A stretch of DNA of 64,000 bases from Mycobacterium deserti (GCF_025345615.1 NZ_JAODWD010000001.1:124001-188000), one strand, 5' to 3'; counted from the first letter of the stretch, positions 56,263-64,000 are shown. The notes: a model not told the origin generated them from the letters alone. Made by a program: numbers and translations.

Positions 56263-58071
56263 CTACTTCGGCTTCTTGCCTTCGGCGACCTCTTTGGGGT
56301 ACTCGTCGTAGAACTCGACGTAGCCTTCGTCCTTGCCCGACAGCACATAGATCGGATCCTCGATCTTGACGTCGTCATCGTCGCCCTCACCGGTGCTGCC
56401 GCCGTAGCCCTCCTTGCGGAGATCCACTTTCTGGCTCTTGAACGTCGACGTGTGGGCCAGTTCTTTGGCCACCCGGACGAACAGCGGCAGCGCGTAACTG
56501 GGCAGCTTGTCGTACACCGCCTTCGCCAGCGCCTTGCCGTCGAACTCCTTGCCCTCCTTGAGTTGGATGGCCGCCATGCCCGCCTTGCCACCGGCGCCCT
56601 CGACCTCGACGCCGAACACGGTGCACTCCTCCACCTGCGGGTCGGTGGACACCGCCGCCTCGACCTCGGTGGTGGCGACGTTCTCGCCCTTCCAGCGGAA
56701 CGTGTCGCCGAGTCGGTCGGTGAACGCGGCGTGGCCGAAGCCCTGCGAGCGCATCAGGTCGCCGGTGTTGAACCAGACGTCGCCCTCTTTGAACGCGTCG
56801 CGGACGAGTTTCTTCTCGGTGGCTTCCTTGTCGGTGTAACCGTCGAACGGCTGGAAGTTGCTCACCTTCGACAACAGCAGGCCGGGCTCGCCGCCCTTGA
56901 CCTTCTTGACTCGGCCGTTGTCGTCACGGATCGGGTCGCCCGATTCGGGGTCGTACTCCACGAACGCCACCGGCGTCGGGCAGATGCCTGTCGTCTTGTC
57001 GACGTTGAGCACGTTGACGAACGCGGTGTTGCCCTCGCTGGCGGCGTAGAACTCACACACCCGGCCGATGCCGAATCGCTTGGTGAAATCGTCCCAGATC
57101 GCCGGGCGCAGACCGTTGCCCGCGATGACGCGTACCTTGTTCTTGCGGTCGGATTCCTTCTCCGGCTGGTTGAGCAGGTAAGCGCAGATCTCGCCGATGT
57201 AGACGAATGCCGTTGCGTCGTAACGCATCACGTCGTCCCAGAACTTCGACGCCGAGAACGACTTGCCGATCGCCAAAGTGGCGCCGGAGTTGAGCACCGA
57301 TGACAGCGCGACCGTCAACGCGTTGTTGTGGTAGAGCGGCAGGCAGCAGTACAGAGTGTCGTTGCTGGTCAGCCGCATTCCGAGGCCGCCGAACCCCGCG
57401 AGCGCCCGCAGCCACCGGTAGTGGGTCATGACGCTGGCTTTGGGCATGCCGGTGGTGCCCGAGGTGAAGATGTAGAACGCCTTGTCCTTGGCCAGCACCG
57501 CGGACGTGCTCGCCGGGTTGCCGGTCGGCGCGGTGGCGGCCAGCGCCTCCAACTCGTCGAGCGTCATCAACCCGTCGGTGTCGGCGCCGCTTTCCTTGAT
57601 CGGATCGACGAAGTCGGTCTCGGTGACGATGACCTTCGCCTCGAGCAGACCGAGGCTGTGCGCGAGGACGTCATCGCGCTGGTTGTAGTTGAGCATCCCG
57701 GAGATCGCGCCGCATTTGACCGCCGCCAGCATGAGCAGTACCGGTTCGGGCGAGTTGCGCATCATGATGCCGACAACGTCGCCGTGCCCGACGCCGCGGG
57801 TCGCCAGTACCGCCGCATAGCGGTTGACGGTCTCGTTGGCGTCGCGGTAGGTGATCTCCCGGTCCTCGAACTTGAGGAACATCTTGTCGGCGTAGCGCGC
57901 GGCGCGGTCCTGGAACACCTTGCCGATCGACGTCTTGGCGGACGGCCGTGCCCCGAAGCCGGTGACCACGCCGCGCAGAATCGTCGGCACGTCCATGACT
58001 AGGCCCGGCACCTGGGCGGCGATGTCCAGTAACCCGACGCTGCTGCGGGTCCCCGATTTCTGGTCGCTCAT
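56263..58071 (-). CDS. fadD6: Very-long-chain fatty-acyl-CoA synthetase FadD6
   Basis: 602 residues from the ATG at 58071, with GGAGGG 12 nt upstream; 23 upstream in-frame codons are judged untranslated. The AMP-binding P-loop is 'FYIFTSGTTGMPKASVMTHY', followed by 'CCLPLYHNNALTVALSSVLN', the adenylation motif 'GDVWFNTGDLMRSQGFGHAA' and 'DRLGDTFRWKGENVATTEVE'. The N-terminus contains a hydrophobic patch near 'VPGLVMDVPTILRGVVTG', as in FATP/VLACS-type enzymes that couple uptake and activation. The C-terminus is acidic. A TAGGGT -10 at 58106-58111 gives a short leader. Confidence 0.92.
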   Translation of the reverse strand: MSDQKSGTRSSVGLLDIAAQVPGLVMDVPTILRGVVTGFGARPSAKTSIGKVFQDRAARYADKMFLKFEDREITYRDANETVNRYAAVLATRGVGHGDVVGIMMRNSPEPVLLMLAAVKCGAISGMLNYNQRDDVLAHSLGLLEAKVIVTETDFVDPIKESGADTDGLMTLDELEALAATAPTGNPASTSAVLAKDKAFYIFTSGTTGMPKASVMTHYRWLRALAGFGGLGMRLTSNDTLYCCLPLYHNNALTVALSSVLNSGATLAIGKSFSASKFWDDVMRYDATAFVYIGEICAYLLNQPEKESDRKNKVRVIAGNGLRPAIWDDFTKRFGIGRVCEFYAASEGNTAFVNVLNVDKTTGICPTPVAFVEYDPESGDPIRDDNGRVKKVKGGEPGLLLSKVSNFQPFDGYTDKEATEKKLVRDAFKEGDVWFNTGDLMRSQGFGHAAFTDRLGDTFRWKGENVATTEVEAAVSTDPQVEECTVFGVEVEGAGGKAGMAAIQLKEGKEFDGKALAKAVYDKLPSYALPLFVRVAKELAHTSTFKSQKVDLRKEGYGGSTGEGDDDDVKIEDPIYVLSGKDEGYVEFYDEYPKEVAEGKKPK

Positions 58072-58121
58072 GCGCGTTTCGTCCCTCCGCTGTTTGTTTG
58101 TGCACACCCTAGTGACAGCGG

Positions 58122-58706
58122 TCATCGCGTCGGTGCACAAGCTTGCATCGCCGACTCGACATCATCGACGACGACCAACCGGTCCAGCGCGCCCTTGGCG
58201 ACGTAACCGCTGTCGACCAACTGGTGCAGCCAGGCCAGCAGGCCGTCGTAGTGACCGATGGGGTCGAGCATGACCACTGGCTTGTCATGCATACCCAAAT
58301 AACCCGCTGTCCAGGCCTCGAAGAATTCTTCCAGCGTGCCGATGCCTCCGGGCAGCGCGATGAACGCGTCGGCGCGGTCCTCCATGATCTGTTTTCGCTC
58401 TCGCATCGTGTCGGTGACGACCAGTTCGTCGGCGTCGACGTCGGCGACTTCGCGGTGCACCAGCGCCTTGGGGATGACGCCGACGGTGTGTCCGCCGCGC
58501 ATCCGGGCCGCCTGGGCCACCGCGCCCATCGCCGACACGTTGCCCCCGCCGGACACCAGGGTCCAGCCGCGCTCGGCGATCGTCTCGCCGACGCGGACAG
58601 CCAGGTCCATCAGATCGTCATGGGCGGGACCTGAGGCGCAGTAGACACACACCGCCCACTGGCGGTCGGTTTGCTTCTCGCGTGCGCGGTCGGTTTCGGC
58701 GGACAC
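58122..58706 (-). CDS. LOG-family phosphoribohydrolase
   Basis: 194 residues from the GTG at 58706. 'WAVCVYCASGPAHDDLMDLA' opens the Rossmann-like fold, 'LVSGGGNVSAMGAVAQAARM' binds the phosphoribosyl part, and 'ERKQIMEDRADAFIALPGG' with 'IGTLEEFFEAWTAG' forms the PGGxGTxxE catalytic motif. These hydrolyse cytokinin or other nucleoside 5'-monophosphates to base plus ribose phosphate. The counterpart in M. tuberculosis (Rv1205) is tied to cytokinin breakdown. TAGGTT 6 nt upstream selects this start over the GTG at 58712. Confidence 0.9.
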   Translation of the reverse strand: MSAETDRAREKQTDRQWAVCVYCASGPAHDDLMDLAVRVGETIAERGWTLVSGGGNVSAMGAVAQAARMRGGHTVGVIPKALVHREVADVDADELVVTDTMRERKQIMEDRADAFIALPGGIGTLEEFFEAWTAGYLGMHDKPVVMLDPIGHYDGLLAWLHQLVDSGYVAKGALDRLVVVDDVESAMQACAPTR

Positions 58707-58712
58707 ACGCAC

Positions 58713-58728
58713 AACCTAGCCATAGACT
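58713..58728. promoter_or_regulatory. Back-to-back -10 hexamers in a 28-bp divergent gap
   Basis: TAGGTT on the minus strand (58713-58718) and TAGACT on the plus strand (58723-58728) are separated by 4 bp. Each ends 6 nt from the start codon of its gene (GTG 58706 and GTG 58735), so the entire intergenic region is two core promoters. Confidence 0.55.
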
Positions 58729-58734
58729 CCGGCG

Positions 58735-60819
58735 GTGCCGATCGACTGGGTGACCTCGCCGTCGGAGCCGGCATTGCGGCTTATCGCAGCCGGTGTGCGG
58801 GAGCGGTCCGGCGCGGTGCTGATCGGCCCCGCGGGTGTCGGCAAGACCACGCTGGCGCGAGAAGCCGCGTCCCGCATCGGCTCCCAATTCGACCGCGTCG
58901 ACTGGGTGATTGCTACGGCGCCGATGGCTACGGTGCCGTTCGCGGCGTTCGCCCATGTGATCGACGTTCCCGACACCGGAAAAACCGCCGAGGTGCTACG
59001 CAACGCCCGCCAGTCGCTCGGCGACGGCCGACTGCTGGTGGTGGATGACGCGCACCTCCTGGACAAGTTGTCGGCGGCGTTGGTGTATCAGCTGGCGGTC
59101 AGCGGCGCCGCGTCGCTCATCGTGACCGTCTCGCCCAACGGGCCTGCGGCCGACGAGGTCTCGGCGCTGTGGCGTGACGATCTGCTCGAGCGGATCGATC
59201 TTCAGCCGCCGGGCCACGACGACCGCCGGCTCGCTACCTCGGTCGAGGAGTTCGTCGCGTCACTGCCGGCCCCGGCGCACCGGGTGCTGGAATACCTGGC
59301 CGTCGACGACCCGCTGCCGCTGGCCGAGATCGCCGATCTGGCCGGCGGGCGCGAGGCCGTCGCCGAGGCCGAGCGGTCCGGCGCCGTCGTCGTCGACGGG
59401 GAACATGTGCGGCCTGCGCACCCGCTCTTCGTCGACGCGGTCGGCGATGCGTTGGGTGGGCCGGAGATGCGCCGGTTGCGGACGGAGCTGGTCGAACGGC
59501 TCGGTGCCGCGCCCCCTCGCGACGTGGTGGCCCTGCTGCGGCTGGCGGTGCTGGCTCTGGACAGCGACCGCCCGCAGCCGACCGCAGAAGTGGCCACGGC
59601 CGCCGAGGAGGCGCTGCGCCTCGGGGACCTGGTGTTGTCCGAACGGCTCGCCCGGGCCGCATTGCAACGCGCGCCGAATTTCGCCGCCCGGGTGACGCTG
59701 GCCTACGCATTGGCGTGGCAGGGCCGCGGCCGCGACGCCGATTCGGTTCTCGCCGAGGTGGATCCGACCGCGCTGTCGGAATCGGCATTGATGATGTGGG
59801 CCCTGCCGCGCGCGGCCAACCAGTTCTGGATGTTGTCCGAACCGGAGCGGGCGACCGCTTTTCTCCTGGCCACGCGCAACAGGGTGTCGTCTCCGGAGGC
59901 ACGGACCACCCTCGACGCGCTGTCGGCGACGTTCGCGATGAACGCAGGCAATCCCAGCCGCGCCAAGCAGATCGCCGATCGGGTGCTGGCGTCGCCGTCA
60001 GCCGACGACACCGCGGTCGGCTGGGCGGGCGCAGCGGCCGCGTTGAGCTCCGCGCGGATGGGCCTTTTCGCCGAGGTCGACACACCTGCGGAACGCGCGA
60101 TCGCCGCCGGCCAGCCGGGATTGCTCCGGTTCACCAGCGGGTTCGGCCAAACGACCGCCATGGTGTTGACCGGCGAACTGGACGCGGCGCAGACGCTGGC
60201 CCGCGGGCTCACCGACTTCACCCAATTGCAGCAGCCGGGCCGCGCGATCGGCGAGGTGCTGATCGCCGACGTACTGATCGCCAAGGGTGAGCTCGAGGCC
60301 GCGGTGAAACTGTTGCGCCGAGCGGCCGCCGCGCTGGCGCCGACCGGCTACTCGTGGGGCCCACTGGCGTGGATGCTGTTGGCGCAGGCGCTGGGTCAGC
60401 TCGGCGCGACGGCCGAGGCCGGTAAAGCCTTGTCGCGGGCGGAGTCTCGGCACGGGCTGAAGTCGATGCTGTTCGCACCGGAGCTTGCGCTGGCCCGCGC
60501 GTGGACGACATCGGCACGCGGCGATCAACACGGTGCGATCGCCGCGGCGCGCGAGGCGGCGCGCAGCGCAGAGCGCGGTGGCCAGGCCGCGGTCGCGCTG
60601 CGGGTCCTGCTCGACGCGGCGCGCCTCGGCGATGTTCGGGCCGCCGACCACATCGCGCGACTCAGTGCCCAATGCGACTGCGTCGTCGGTCAACTGGCCC
60701 TGTCGCACGCACGGGCGGTCACCGGTCGCGACGCCGACGCCCTCGGCGACGTCGCGCAGCGGTACGCAGCGATCGGCATGTCGCGGGCGGCCGCTGATGC
60801 TGCCGCACAGGCGGGTTAG
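58735..60819 (+). CDS. LuxR-type ATPase lacking its DNA-binding domain
   Basis: 694 residues from GTG. Walker A is 'LIGPAGVGKTTLAREAASRI' (near 28-47) and Walker B 'GRLLVVDDAHLLDKLSAAL' near residue 100. A winged-helix-like region follows ('VLEYLAVDDPLPLAEIADLA'), then some 400 residues of Ala/Leu-rich helical repeats. The full-length actinobacterial relatives I know end with a GerE helix-turn-helix; here the frame stops right after 'SRAAADAAAQAG', where such proteins still have about 150 residues to go. No HTH-like sequence is found in the next 60 bp in any plus frame. M. tuberculosis Rv1204c is similarly short. Confidence 0.82.
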   Translation: MPIDWVTSPSEPALRLIAAGVRERSGAVLIGPAGVGKTTLAREAASRIGSQFDRVDWVIATAPMATVPFAAFAHVIDVPDTGKTAEVLRNARQSLGDGRLLVVDDAHLLDKLSAALVYQLAVSGAASLIVTVSPNGPAADEVSALWRDDLLERIDLQPPGHDDRRLATSVEEFVASLPAPAHRVLEYLAVDDPLPLAEIADLAGGREAVAEAERSGAVVVDGEHVRPAHPLFVDAVGDALGGPEMRRLRTELVERLGAAPPRDVVALLRLAVLALDSDRPQPTAEVATAAEEALRLGDLVLSERLARAALQRAPNFAARVTLAYALAWQGRGRDADSVLAEVDPTALSESALMMWALPRAANQFWMLSEPERATAFLLATRNRVSSPEARTTLDALSATFAMNAGNPSRAKQIADRVLASPSADDTAVGWAGAAAALSSARMGLFAEVDTPAERAIAAGQPGLLRFTSGFGQTTAMVLTGELDAAQTLARGLTDFTQLQQPGRAIGEVLIADVLIAKGELEAAVKLLRRAAAALAPTGYSWGPLAWMLLAQALGQLGATAEAGKALSRAESRHGLKSMLFAPELALARAWTTSARGDQHGAIAAAREAARSAERGGQAAVALRVLLDAARLGDVRAADHIARLSAQCDCVVGQLALSHARAVTGRDADALGDVAQRYAAIGMSRAAADAAAQAG

Positions 60820-60865
60820 CGCCTGCTATGTGAAATTGGCGTCGAAGAGGTTGCTGGAGCGGTCC

Positions 60866-60871
60866 TAAACT
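60866..60871 (+). promoter_or_regulatory. -10 hexamer TAAACT, leaderless EspC-like gene
   Basis: TAAACT ends 6 nt before the ATG at 60878, with no ribosome site. Confidence 0.55.
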
Positions 60872-60877
60872 TGGCCC

Positions 60878-61705
60878 ATGAGCGATCTGTTCGTACAGCC
60901 CGGGGGCGTGCGGTCCATCTCGCAGGTACACGACCAGGTGGTATCGGCCCTGTCGAGTCTGACGGCGGGCGGCGGGTCCGAGGCCACAGGAGTGCAGAAC
61001 ACCCACGGGACGATCGCCTCCGCCGTCAGCACCGCCCTGTCCGGCGTGCTCGGCACCCGCACGGGCACGCTCAACACCACGTCGACGTCGGGAGCGACGA
61101 TCTCGGGACTGCTGCAGGAGGCAGCACGGCTTTACGAGAAGGGCGACCAGCAGGGCGCGGACAAGTTGAAGGCCGCGGCCGCGGCCCTGGAGAGCGCAGG
61201 AGGCACGCCCTCGGGTGGCGGAGGCGGCGCGCCGGGCGGCGGCACTCCCGGCGGGTCGACCCCGGGCGGCGCGCAGGGCGCAGCCGCATCCGGCGCAGGT
61301 GGCGGCGCGAACATGATGGGCCAGATGGCTCAGCAGGCCGGGCAGGCCGCAGGTCAGATGGCGCAGTCGCTCGGCGGCATGGTGGGCGGCCTCGCCCAAC
61401 TGCCGGGCCAGGTCATGCAGGGCGTCAGCCAGATCGTCCAGACGGCAACCGGTGCGGCAGGCGGCGCGCCCACCGGGACGGGGGCTTCAGGCGCCGGCGG
61501 CGGCGCCCCGAAGGACCAGGGGTCGTCGAATACGCATGCCGACGACCGCAAGCGGGGCGACGACCCGCCGAGTGGGGACGAGCCGCAGGACGCTCGCCCG
61601 AAGCCCGCAGAGGGTGCGTCGGCGGGGGCGCCCACCGGGGGGGCGGCACCGGTCGAGCAGGCCCCGGCCCAGCGGCCCGCGCAGACGCGTCCGCAGGTGG
61701 ACTGA
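60878..61705 (+). CDS. EspC-like type VII secretion-associated protein
   Basis: 275 residues. The first 100 residues resemble EspC/DUF2580 proteins: 'FVQPGGVRSISQVHDQVVSA', then a second helix 'TISGLLQEAARLYEKGDQQG' containing the general T7SS export signal Y-x3-D ('YEKGD'). The region after residue 105 is Gly/Pro-rich, with a central stretch of Gln/Met/Gly ('MMGQMAQQAGQAAGQMAQSL') and a hydrophilic tail. It is probably exported by an ESX system or serves as a partner of an exported pair. It faces, stop to stop (3-bp gap), a PE-like/PPE-like pair. Confidence 0.72.
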   Translation: MSDLFVQPGGVRSISQVHDQVVSALSSLTAGGGSEATGVQNTHGTIASAVSTALSGVLGTRTGTLNTTSTSGATISGLLQEAARLYEKGDQQGADKLKAAAAALESAGGTPSGGGGGAPGGGTPGGSTPGGAQGAAASGAGGGANMMGQMAQQAGQAAGQMAQSLGGMVGGLAQLPGQVMQGVSQIVQTATGAAGGAPTGTGASGAGGGAPKDQGSSNTHADDRKRGDDPPSGDEPQDARPKPAEGASAGAPTGGAAPVEQAPAQRPAQTRPQVD

Positions 61706-61708
61706 CCG

Positions 61709-62437
61709 CTACAGGTTGCGCGCCGCGTCGTCGGCCGATGGACGCGGCTGCTCGGGCGGCGCCACCGGAACCGGTCCCGCGGCGGGACCACCAAGTTCTG
61801 GACCCGCGGCCAGCGTGGATTCGTCGGCACGCTGCAGGGGCTGCCCTTCTTCGCGTCGCGGCTCCTGTTGATCTTCGGAACGGTCTTCGTGCTCGACACG
61901 CTGCTCGAGCCGCTCGACGCGCTGTTCGAGCGATCCGTTCGGGGGCTGTTGGCCGCCGCCGCCCGCAGGCCCTGGCGGAGCACCGACCGGTGCGCCGCCC
62001 GGCGCGCCTGGTCCCTGCCCGCCGGCCGACTGCCCGCCAGCGCCCTGCGCCGCCTGCATCGCCTGCTGCATCATCGAACCGAACGTGCCCATCTGGCCGC
62101 CCACGGCCTGCATCGGCGCACCGGCCTGCTGCGCCATCTGCCCGGCCTGCTGCCCCATCTGGCCGAGCATCCCGACGACTTGGCCGACGGACTGCGAGCC
62201 CTGGTCATCGGACGTCTGGTACGCCGCCTCCGCGGCGCCGAGCTTGCCTGCGAAGGTGCCCTCTTTGGCCTGCAGGGTCGCGACGTTGGCGGCGAGCGGA
62301 ACGGCGAGCGTCGGGAGTACCGCCGCGATGGTCGAACTCAGCGCGTCCTGGCCCGCCTGGATGGTGGGGATCTCAGGCAGCTCGATCGAGGCCGGATTCC
62401 AGTTGAGACCTTGGCCCTTTTTCATCGGCGCGGTCAT
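61709..62437 (-). CDS. PE-like/T7SS helical-hairpin protein
   Basis: 242 residues. The first 85 residues form two predicted helices ('TIQAGQDALSSTIAAVLPTL' and 'EGTFAGKLGAAEAAYQTSDD'), and the second ends in Y-x3-D ('YQTSD'), the T7SS signal. A Met/Gln/Gly-rich stretch, a Pro/Gly linker, a short coiled coil 'GSLEQRVERLEQRVEHEDRS' and an acidic tail follow. It lies 18 bp downstream of a PPE-like gene with which it probably forms a heterodimer. It is not a canonical PE protein (no PE dipeptide at residues 8-9). Confidence 0.65.
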   Translation of the reverse strand: MTAPMKKGQGLNWNPASIELPEIPTIQAGQDALSSTIAAVLPTLAVPLAANVATLQAKEGTFAGKLGAAEAAYQTSDDQGSQSVGQVVGMLGQMGQQAGQMAQQAGAPMQAVGGQMGTFGSMMQQAMQAAQGAGGQSAGGQGPGAPGGAPVGAPPGPAGGGGQQPPNGSLEQRVERLEQRVEHEDRSEDQQEPRREEGQPLQRADESTLAAGPELGGPAAGPVPVAPPEQPRPSADDAARNL

Positions 62438-62455
62438 CGGCCTTCTCCTGTGTCG

Positions 62456-63589
62456 TCACCAGTCGTCATCGTCGTAATCGCCTTCGTCGAGGTCGTGATC
62501 GAGCGGTGCGGGCACCGCCAGGCTGGCGCTCGTACCGCCGCCGCCGTCACCGCGCTGACCCATCATCGGCGCCATGCCGCCCATGCCGCCGCCCGCGGCC
62601 ATCGGCGCGGCCCCGCCGGTCGCGCTGGATCCGGCCATCGCGCCCTCCGCCGGCGCCGTGCTCACGGACTTCGTGCCCACCAGATTCGCCATCTGCGACG
62701 TTTGCAGCGGCATGCCGCCGGATCCGGGCAGTGAGGCGGCTTTCACCATGCCCGAGCCGCCACCGGCACCCGATCCACCCGCCAGCGGGTGATTGGAGAA
62801 CGACGAGAACGGCATGCCCGCGGCGCCCAGCGAGTCGGCCTTGCCGCCTTGGCCGAACATCGACGTCAGCTGTTGCAGCGGCTGGGTCAGCTGCTGCAAC
62901 TGCTGGCCCATCTGCTGTGGCAGCTGCATCAGCGACTGGCCGATCTGCATCGGCAGTTGCGCCGCCATGGAACCCATCTGGCTCATCATCTGCATCGCCT
63001 GTTGGGACCCATCGCTTGCCGCTTTCGAGGTTTCCTCCGCGGCGTCTTTCGCCTCCTTACCGCCGGCGGACACCGGAGCCCCGGGGAACGGGATACTCGG
63101 GGGCACGCCAAGCGTGTTGGCCAGTTCGGTGGTGTGGGCCGTCACGTTGGCGATGTTCTGCGAGAGCCCCATTTTGATCCGGCTCTGCACCAGTTCCTGA
63201 GCGTTGCTGAACGGCATCGCCGAGAGCGCCTCGCACTCGTGCTGGACTTCTTGGGCGATGGTGTTCGCCAACATCTTCGCCTTGACGACGGTGGCCTCCA
63301 TGGCGCGCAACTTGCCCGCGATCGCGGCGGCGTGCGCGGCATTGGCCTCGTGGCCGCCGATGATCGTCGTCGCCTCGCCGGTGGCGGCCAACGCCCCGGC
63401 TCCTTCCCAGTGATCGTTCATCTTCATCAGCTGGCTCTGCTGCTGGGGCACCACGCTGCCGGTGATCTTCGCGGCGAGTGCTTCGTACTTCGCCGCCGCG
63501 GCGGCCAGCATCTCCTCGTCGACGTTCGGCCAGCCTGGCCCCGTCACGGTTTGCGACCCGAACGGGCTCGAATCGGGTGGGATCGCCAT
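62456..63589 (-). CDS. PPE-like T7SS protein with WxG turn
   Basis: 377 residues. The N-terminal 170 residues are helical: 'DEEMLAAAAAKYEALAAKIT', the WxG turn in 'NDHWEGAGALAATGEATTII', and long helices through 'VQHECEALSAM'. This is the PPE or EspB-like bundle layout but without the N-terminal PPE tripeptide. The middle is Gln/Met-rich ('MQIGQSLMQLPQQMGQQLQQ') and the C-terminus is Gly-rich ending in 'DHDLDEGDYDDDDW'. With the following gene it supplies the WxG and YxxxD halves of a type VII substrate pair. TAAATT (63597-63602) ends 7 nt before the ATG. Confidence 0.7.
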   Translation of the reverse strand: MAIPPDSSPFGSQTVTGPGWPNVDEEMLAAAAAKYEALAAKITGSVVPQQQSQLMKMNDHWEGAGALAATGEATTIIGGHEANAAHAAAIAGKLRAMEATVVKAKMLANTIAQEVQHECEALSAMPFSNAQELVQSRIKMGLSQNIANVTAHTTELANTLGVPPSIPFPGAPVSAGGKEAKDAAEETSKAASDGSQQAMQMMSQMGSMAAQLPMQIGQSLMQLPQQMGQQLQQLTQPLQQLTSMFGQGGKADSLGAAGMPFSSFSNHPLAGGSGAGGGSGMVKAASLPGSGGMPLQTSQMANLVGTKSVSTAPAEGAMAGSSATGGAAPMAAGGGMGGMAPMMGQRGDGGGGTSASLAVPAPLDHDLDEGDYDDDDW

Positions 63590-63596
63590 GACCGTG

Positions 63597-63602
63597 AATT
63601 TA
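63597..63602 (-). promoter_or_regulatory. -10 hexamer TAAATT, leaderless PPE-like gene
   Basis: Minus-strand TAAATT ends 7 nt before the ATG at 63589. The gap up to the ABC-F gene end at 63654 holds nothing else that I recognise. Confidence 0.55.
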
Positions 63603-63653
63603 CCGTGCCGCGAGTAGCTGCCGGTCCGCTAATTCGCCGACAGAGTCCGCCGA

Positions 63654-64000
63654 TCAGGACGAATTTGCCGCTATCAGGTGGCCCGCGGATAGCCGAAGCA
63701 GGCGTTCGATGCCGATGTCGGCAAGGAAGCGCTCGTCGTGGCTGACGACGATGAACGCGCCCTCATAAGCGTTCAGCGCGGACTGCAGTTGGCCGACGCT
63801 GACGAGGTCGAGGTTGTTGGTCGGCTCGTCGAGCAGCAGCAGTTGCGGTGCGGGTTCGGCGTACAGGACGCAGGCCAGTGTCGCGCGCAGCCGCTCGCCG
63901 CCGGACAGCGCGTGAACTGGCAAATGGATCCGGTTGCCGCGGAACAGGAATCGCGCAAGCAGATGCATGCGCCGGGTTTCCGACAGGCTCGGCGCGTACG
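63654..64000 (-). CDS. ABC-F family ATPase, C-terminal part (5' end outside window)
   Basis: The reading frame enters from base 64000 ('YAPSLSETRRMHLLARFLF') and ends at 63654. The visible 114 residues hold the second ABC cassette's signature 'ALSGGERLRATLACVL', Walker B 'LLLLDEPTNNLDLVSVGQL' and H-switch 'IVVSHDERFLADIG'. No TM segments are seen. Such proteins act on the ribosome as translation factors or give resistance to ribosome-targeting antibiotics; the N-terminal half is needed to tell which. Confidence 0.9.
   Translation of the reverse strand, partial: YAPSLSETRRMHLLARFLFRGNRIHLPVHALSGGERLRATLACVLYAEPAPQLLLLDEPTNNLDLVSVGQLQSALNAYEGAFIVVSHDERFLADIGIERLLRLSAGHLIAANSS

Noticed and set aside
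60820..60877. Search for a lost helix-turn-helix after the ATPase stop
   Set aside because: None of the three plus frames gives an HTH-like sequence here, so a simple recent frameshift is not supported by this window.

Overview
The window reads as a chromosomal segment of a mycobacterium, most likely a rapid-growing or environmental species (Mycolicibacterium type). The GC content is very high, GTG starts are common, and the gene order matches the block running from deaD to fadD6 in Mycobacterium tuberculosis: deaD, lprE, kgd, SDR, lpqZ, mdh, corA, sugC-sugB-sugA-lpqY, mrp, tatB, htrA, rseA, sigE, O-methyltransferase, TetR plus ABC exporter, glgC/glgM, DUF3117, tag, DivIVA-like, gpgS, folP2, fadD6, LOG protein. 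That order is recalled from general knowledge; nothing was searched. Several genes here are not part of the tuberculosis order as I recall it: a malic enzyme, a SUFU-domain gene, a CitE-like lyase, an HNH nuclease, a LAL-type regulator and a three-gene set of type VII secretion-like proteins.

Layout. 1-2.7 kb: acyltransferase (cut by the window edge) and the DEAD-box helicase deaD. 2.8-9.2 kb: lipoprotein, MscS-like membrane protein, a 1142-aa nuclease-helicase and an FAD-linked oxidase. 9.2-13.7 kb: two MFS exporters and a small membrane protein. 13.9-22.9 kb: central carbon metabolism (kgd, SDR, malic enzyme, mdh), the solute-binding lipoprotein lpqZ and the Mg/Co channel corA. 22.9-27.9 kb: the trehalose-recycling importer lpqY-sugA-sugB-sugC with a coupled SUFU-domain gene. 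28-36 kb: small membrane proteins, a CitE-like lyase, an MgtE-N/CBS protein with DUF1003, a transglycosylase, mrp and an M15-like secreted protein. 36-40 kb: the envelope-stress module sigE-rseA-htrA-tatB and a divergent O-methyltransferase. 40.2-44.1 kb: TetR, ABC exporter and ICMT-type methyltransferase. 44.2-46 kb: an SOS-box-controlled HNH nuclease and a DUF4126 protein. 46-51.8 kb: divergent glgC/glgM, DUF3117, tag, DivIVA-like, gpgS-folP2. 51.9-58.7 kb: LAL regulator, alcohol dehydrogenase, SnoaL-like protein, fadD6, LOG. 58.7-64 kb: an ATPase lacking an output domain, an EspC-like gene facing a PPE-like/PE-like pair, and the 3' part of an ABC-F ATPase.

How the genes work together. Envelope and storage sugar metabolism dominates: trehalose import, maltose-1-phosphate and glucan synthesis (glgC, glgM), glucosylglycerate (gpgS), and cell-wall lytic and stress functions (transglycosylase, M15-like protein, HtrA, SigE). 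Two features recur at the sequence scale. Many start codons sit 5-8 nt downstream of a TANNNT -10 hexamer, which predicts leaderless transcripts. Neighbours also overlap heavily, with ATGA start-stop overlaps inside operons and CTAA/CTAG stop overlaps between convergent genes. The most notable non-coding items are a near-70-nt palindromic repeat present twice (about 4.37 and 40.13 kb), a perfect SOS box on the HNH gene start, and a shared CTGAAC-N5-CTGA direct repeat upstream of sigE and the DUF3117 gene. There is no gene-free stretch over 300 bases. I saw no tRNA, rRNA, CRISPR array, insertion sequence or prophage.
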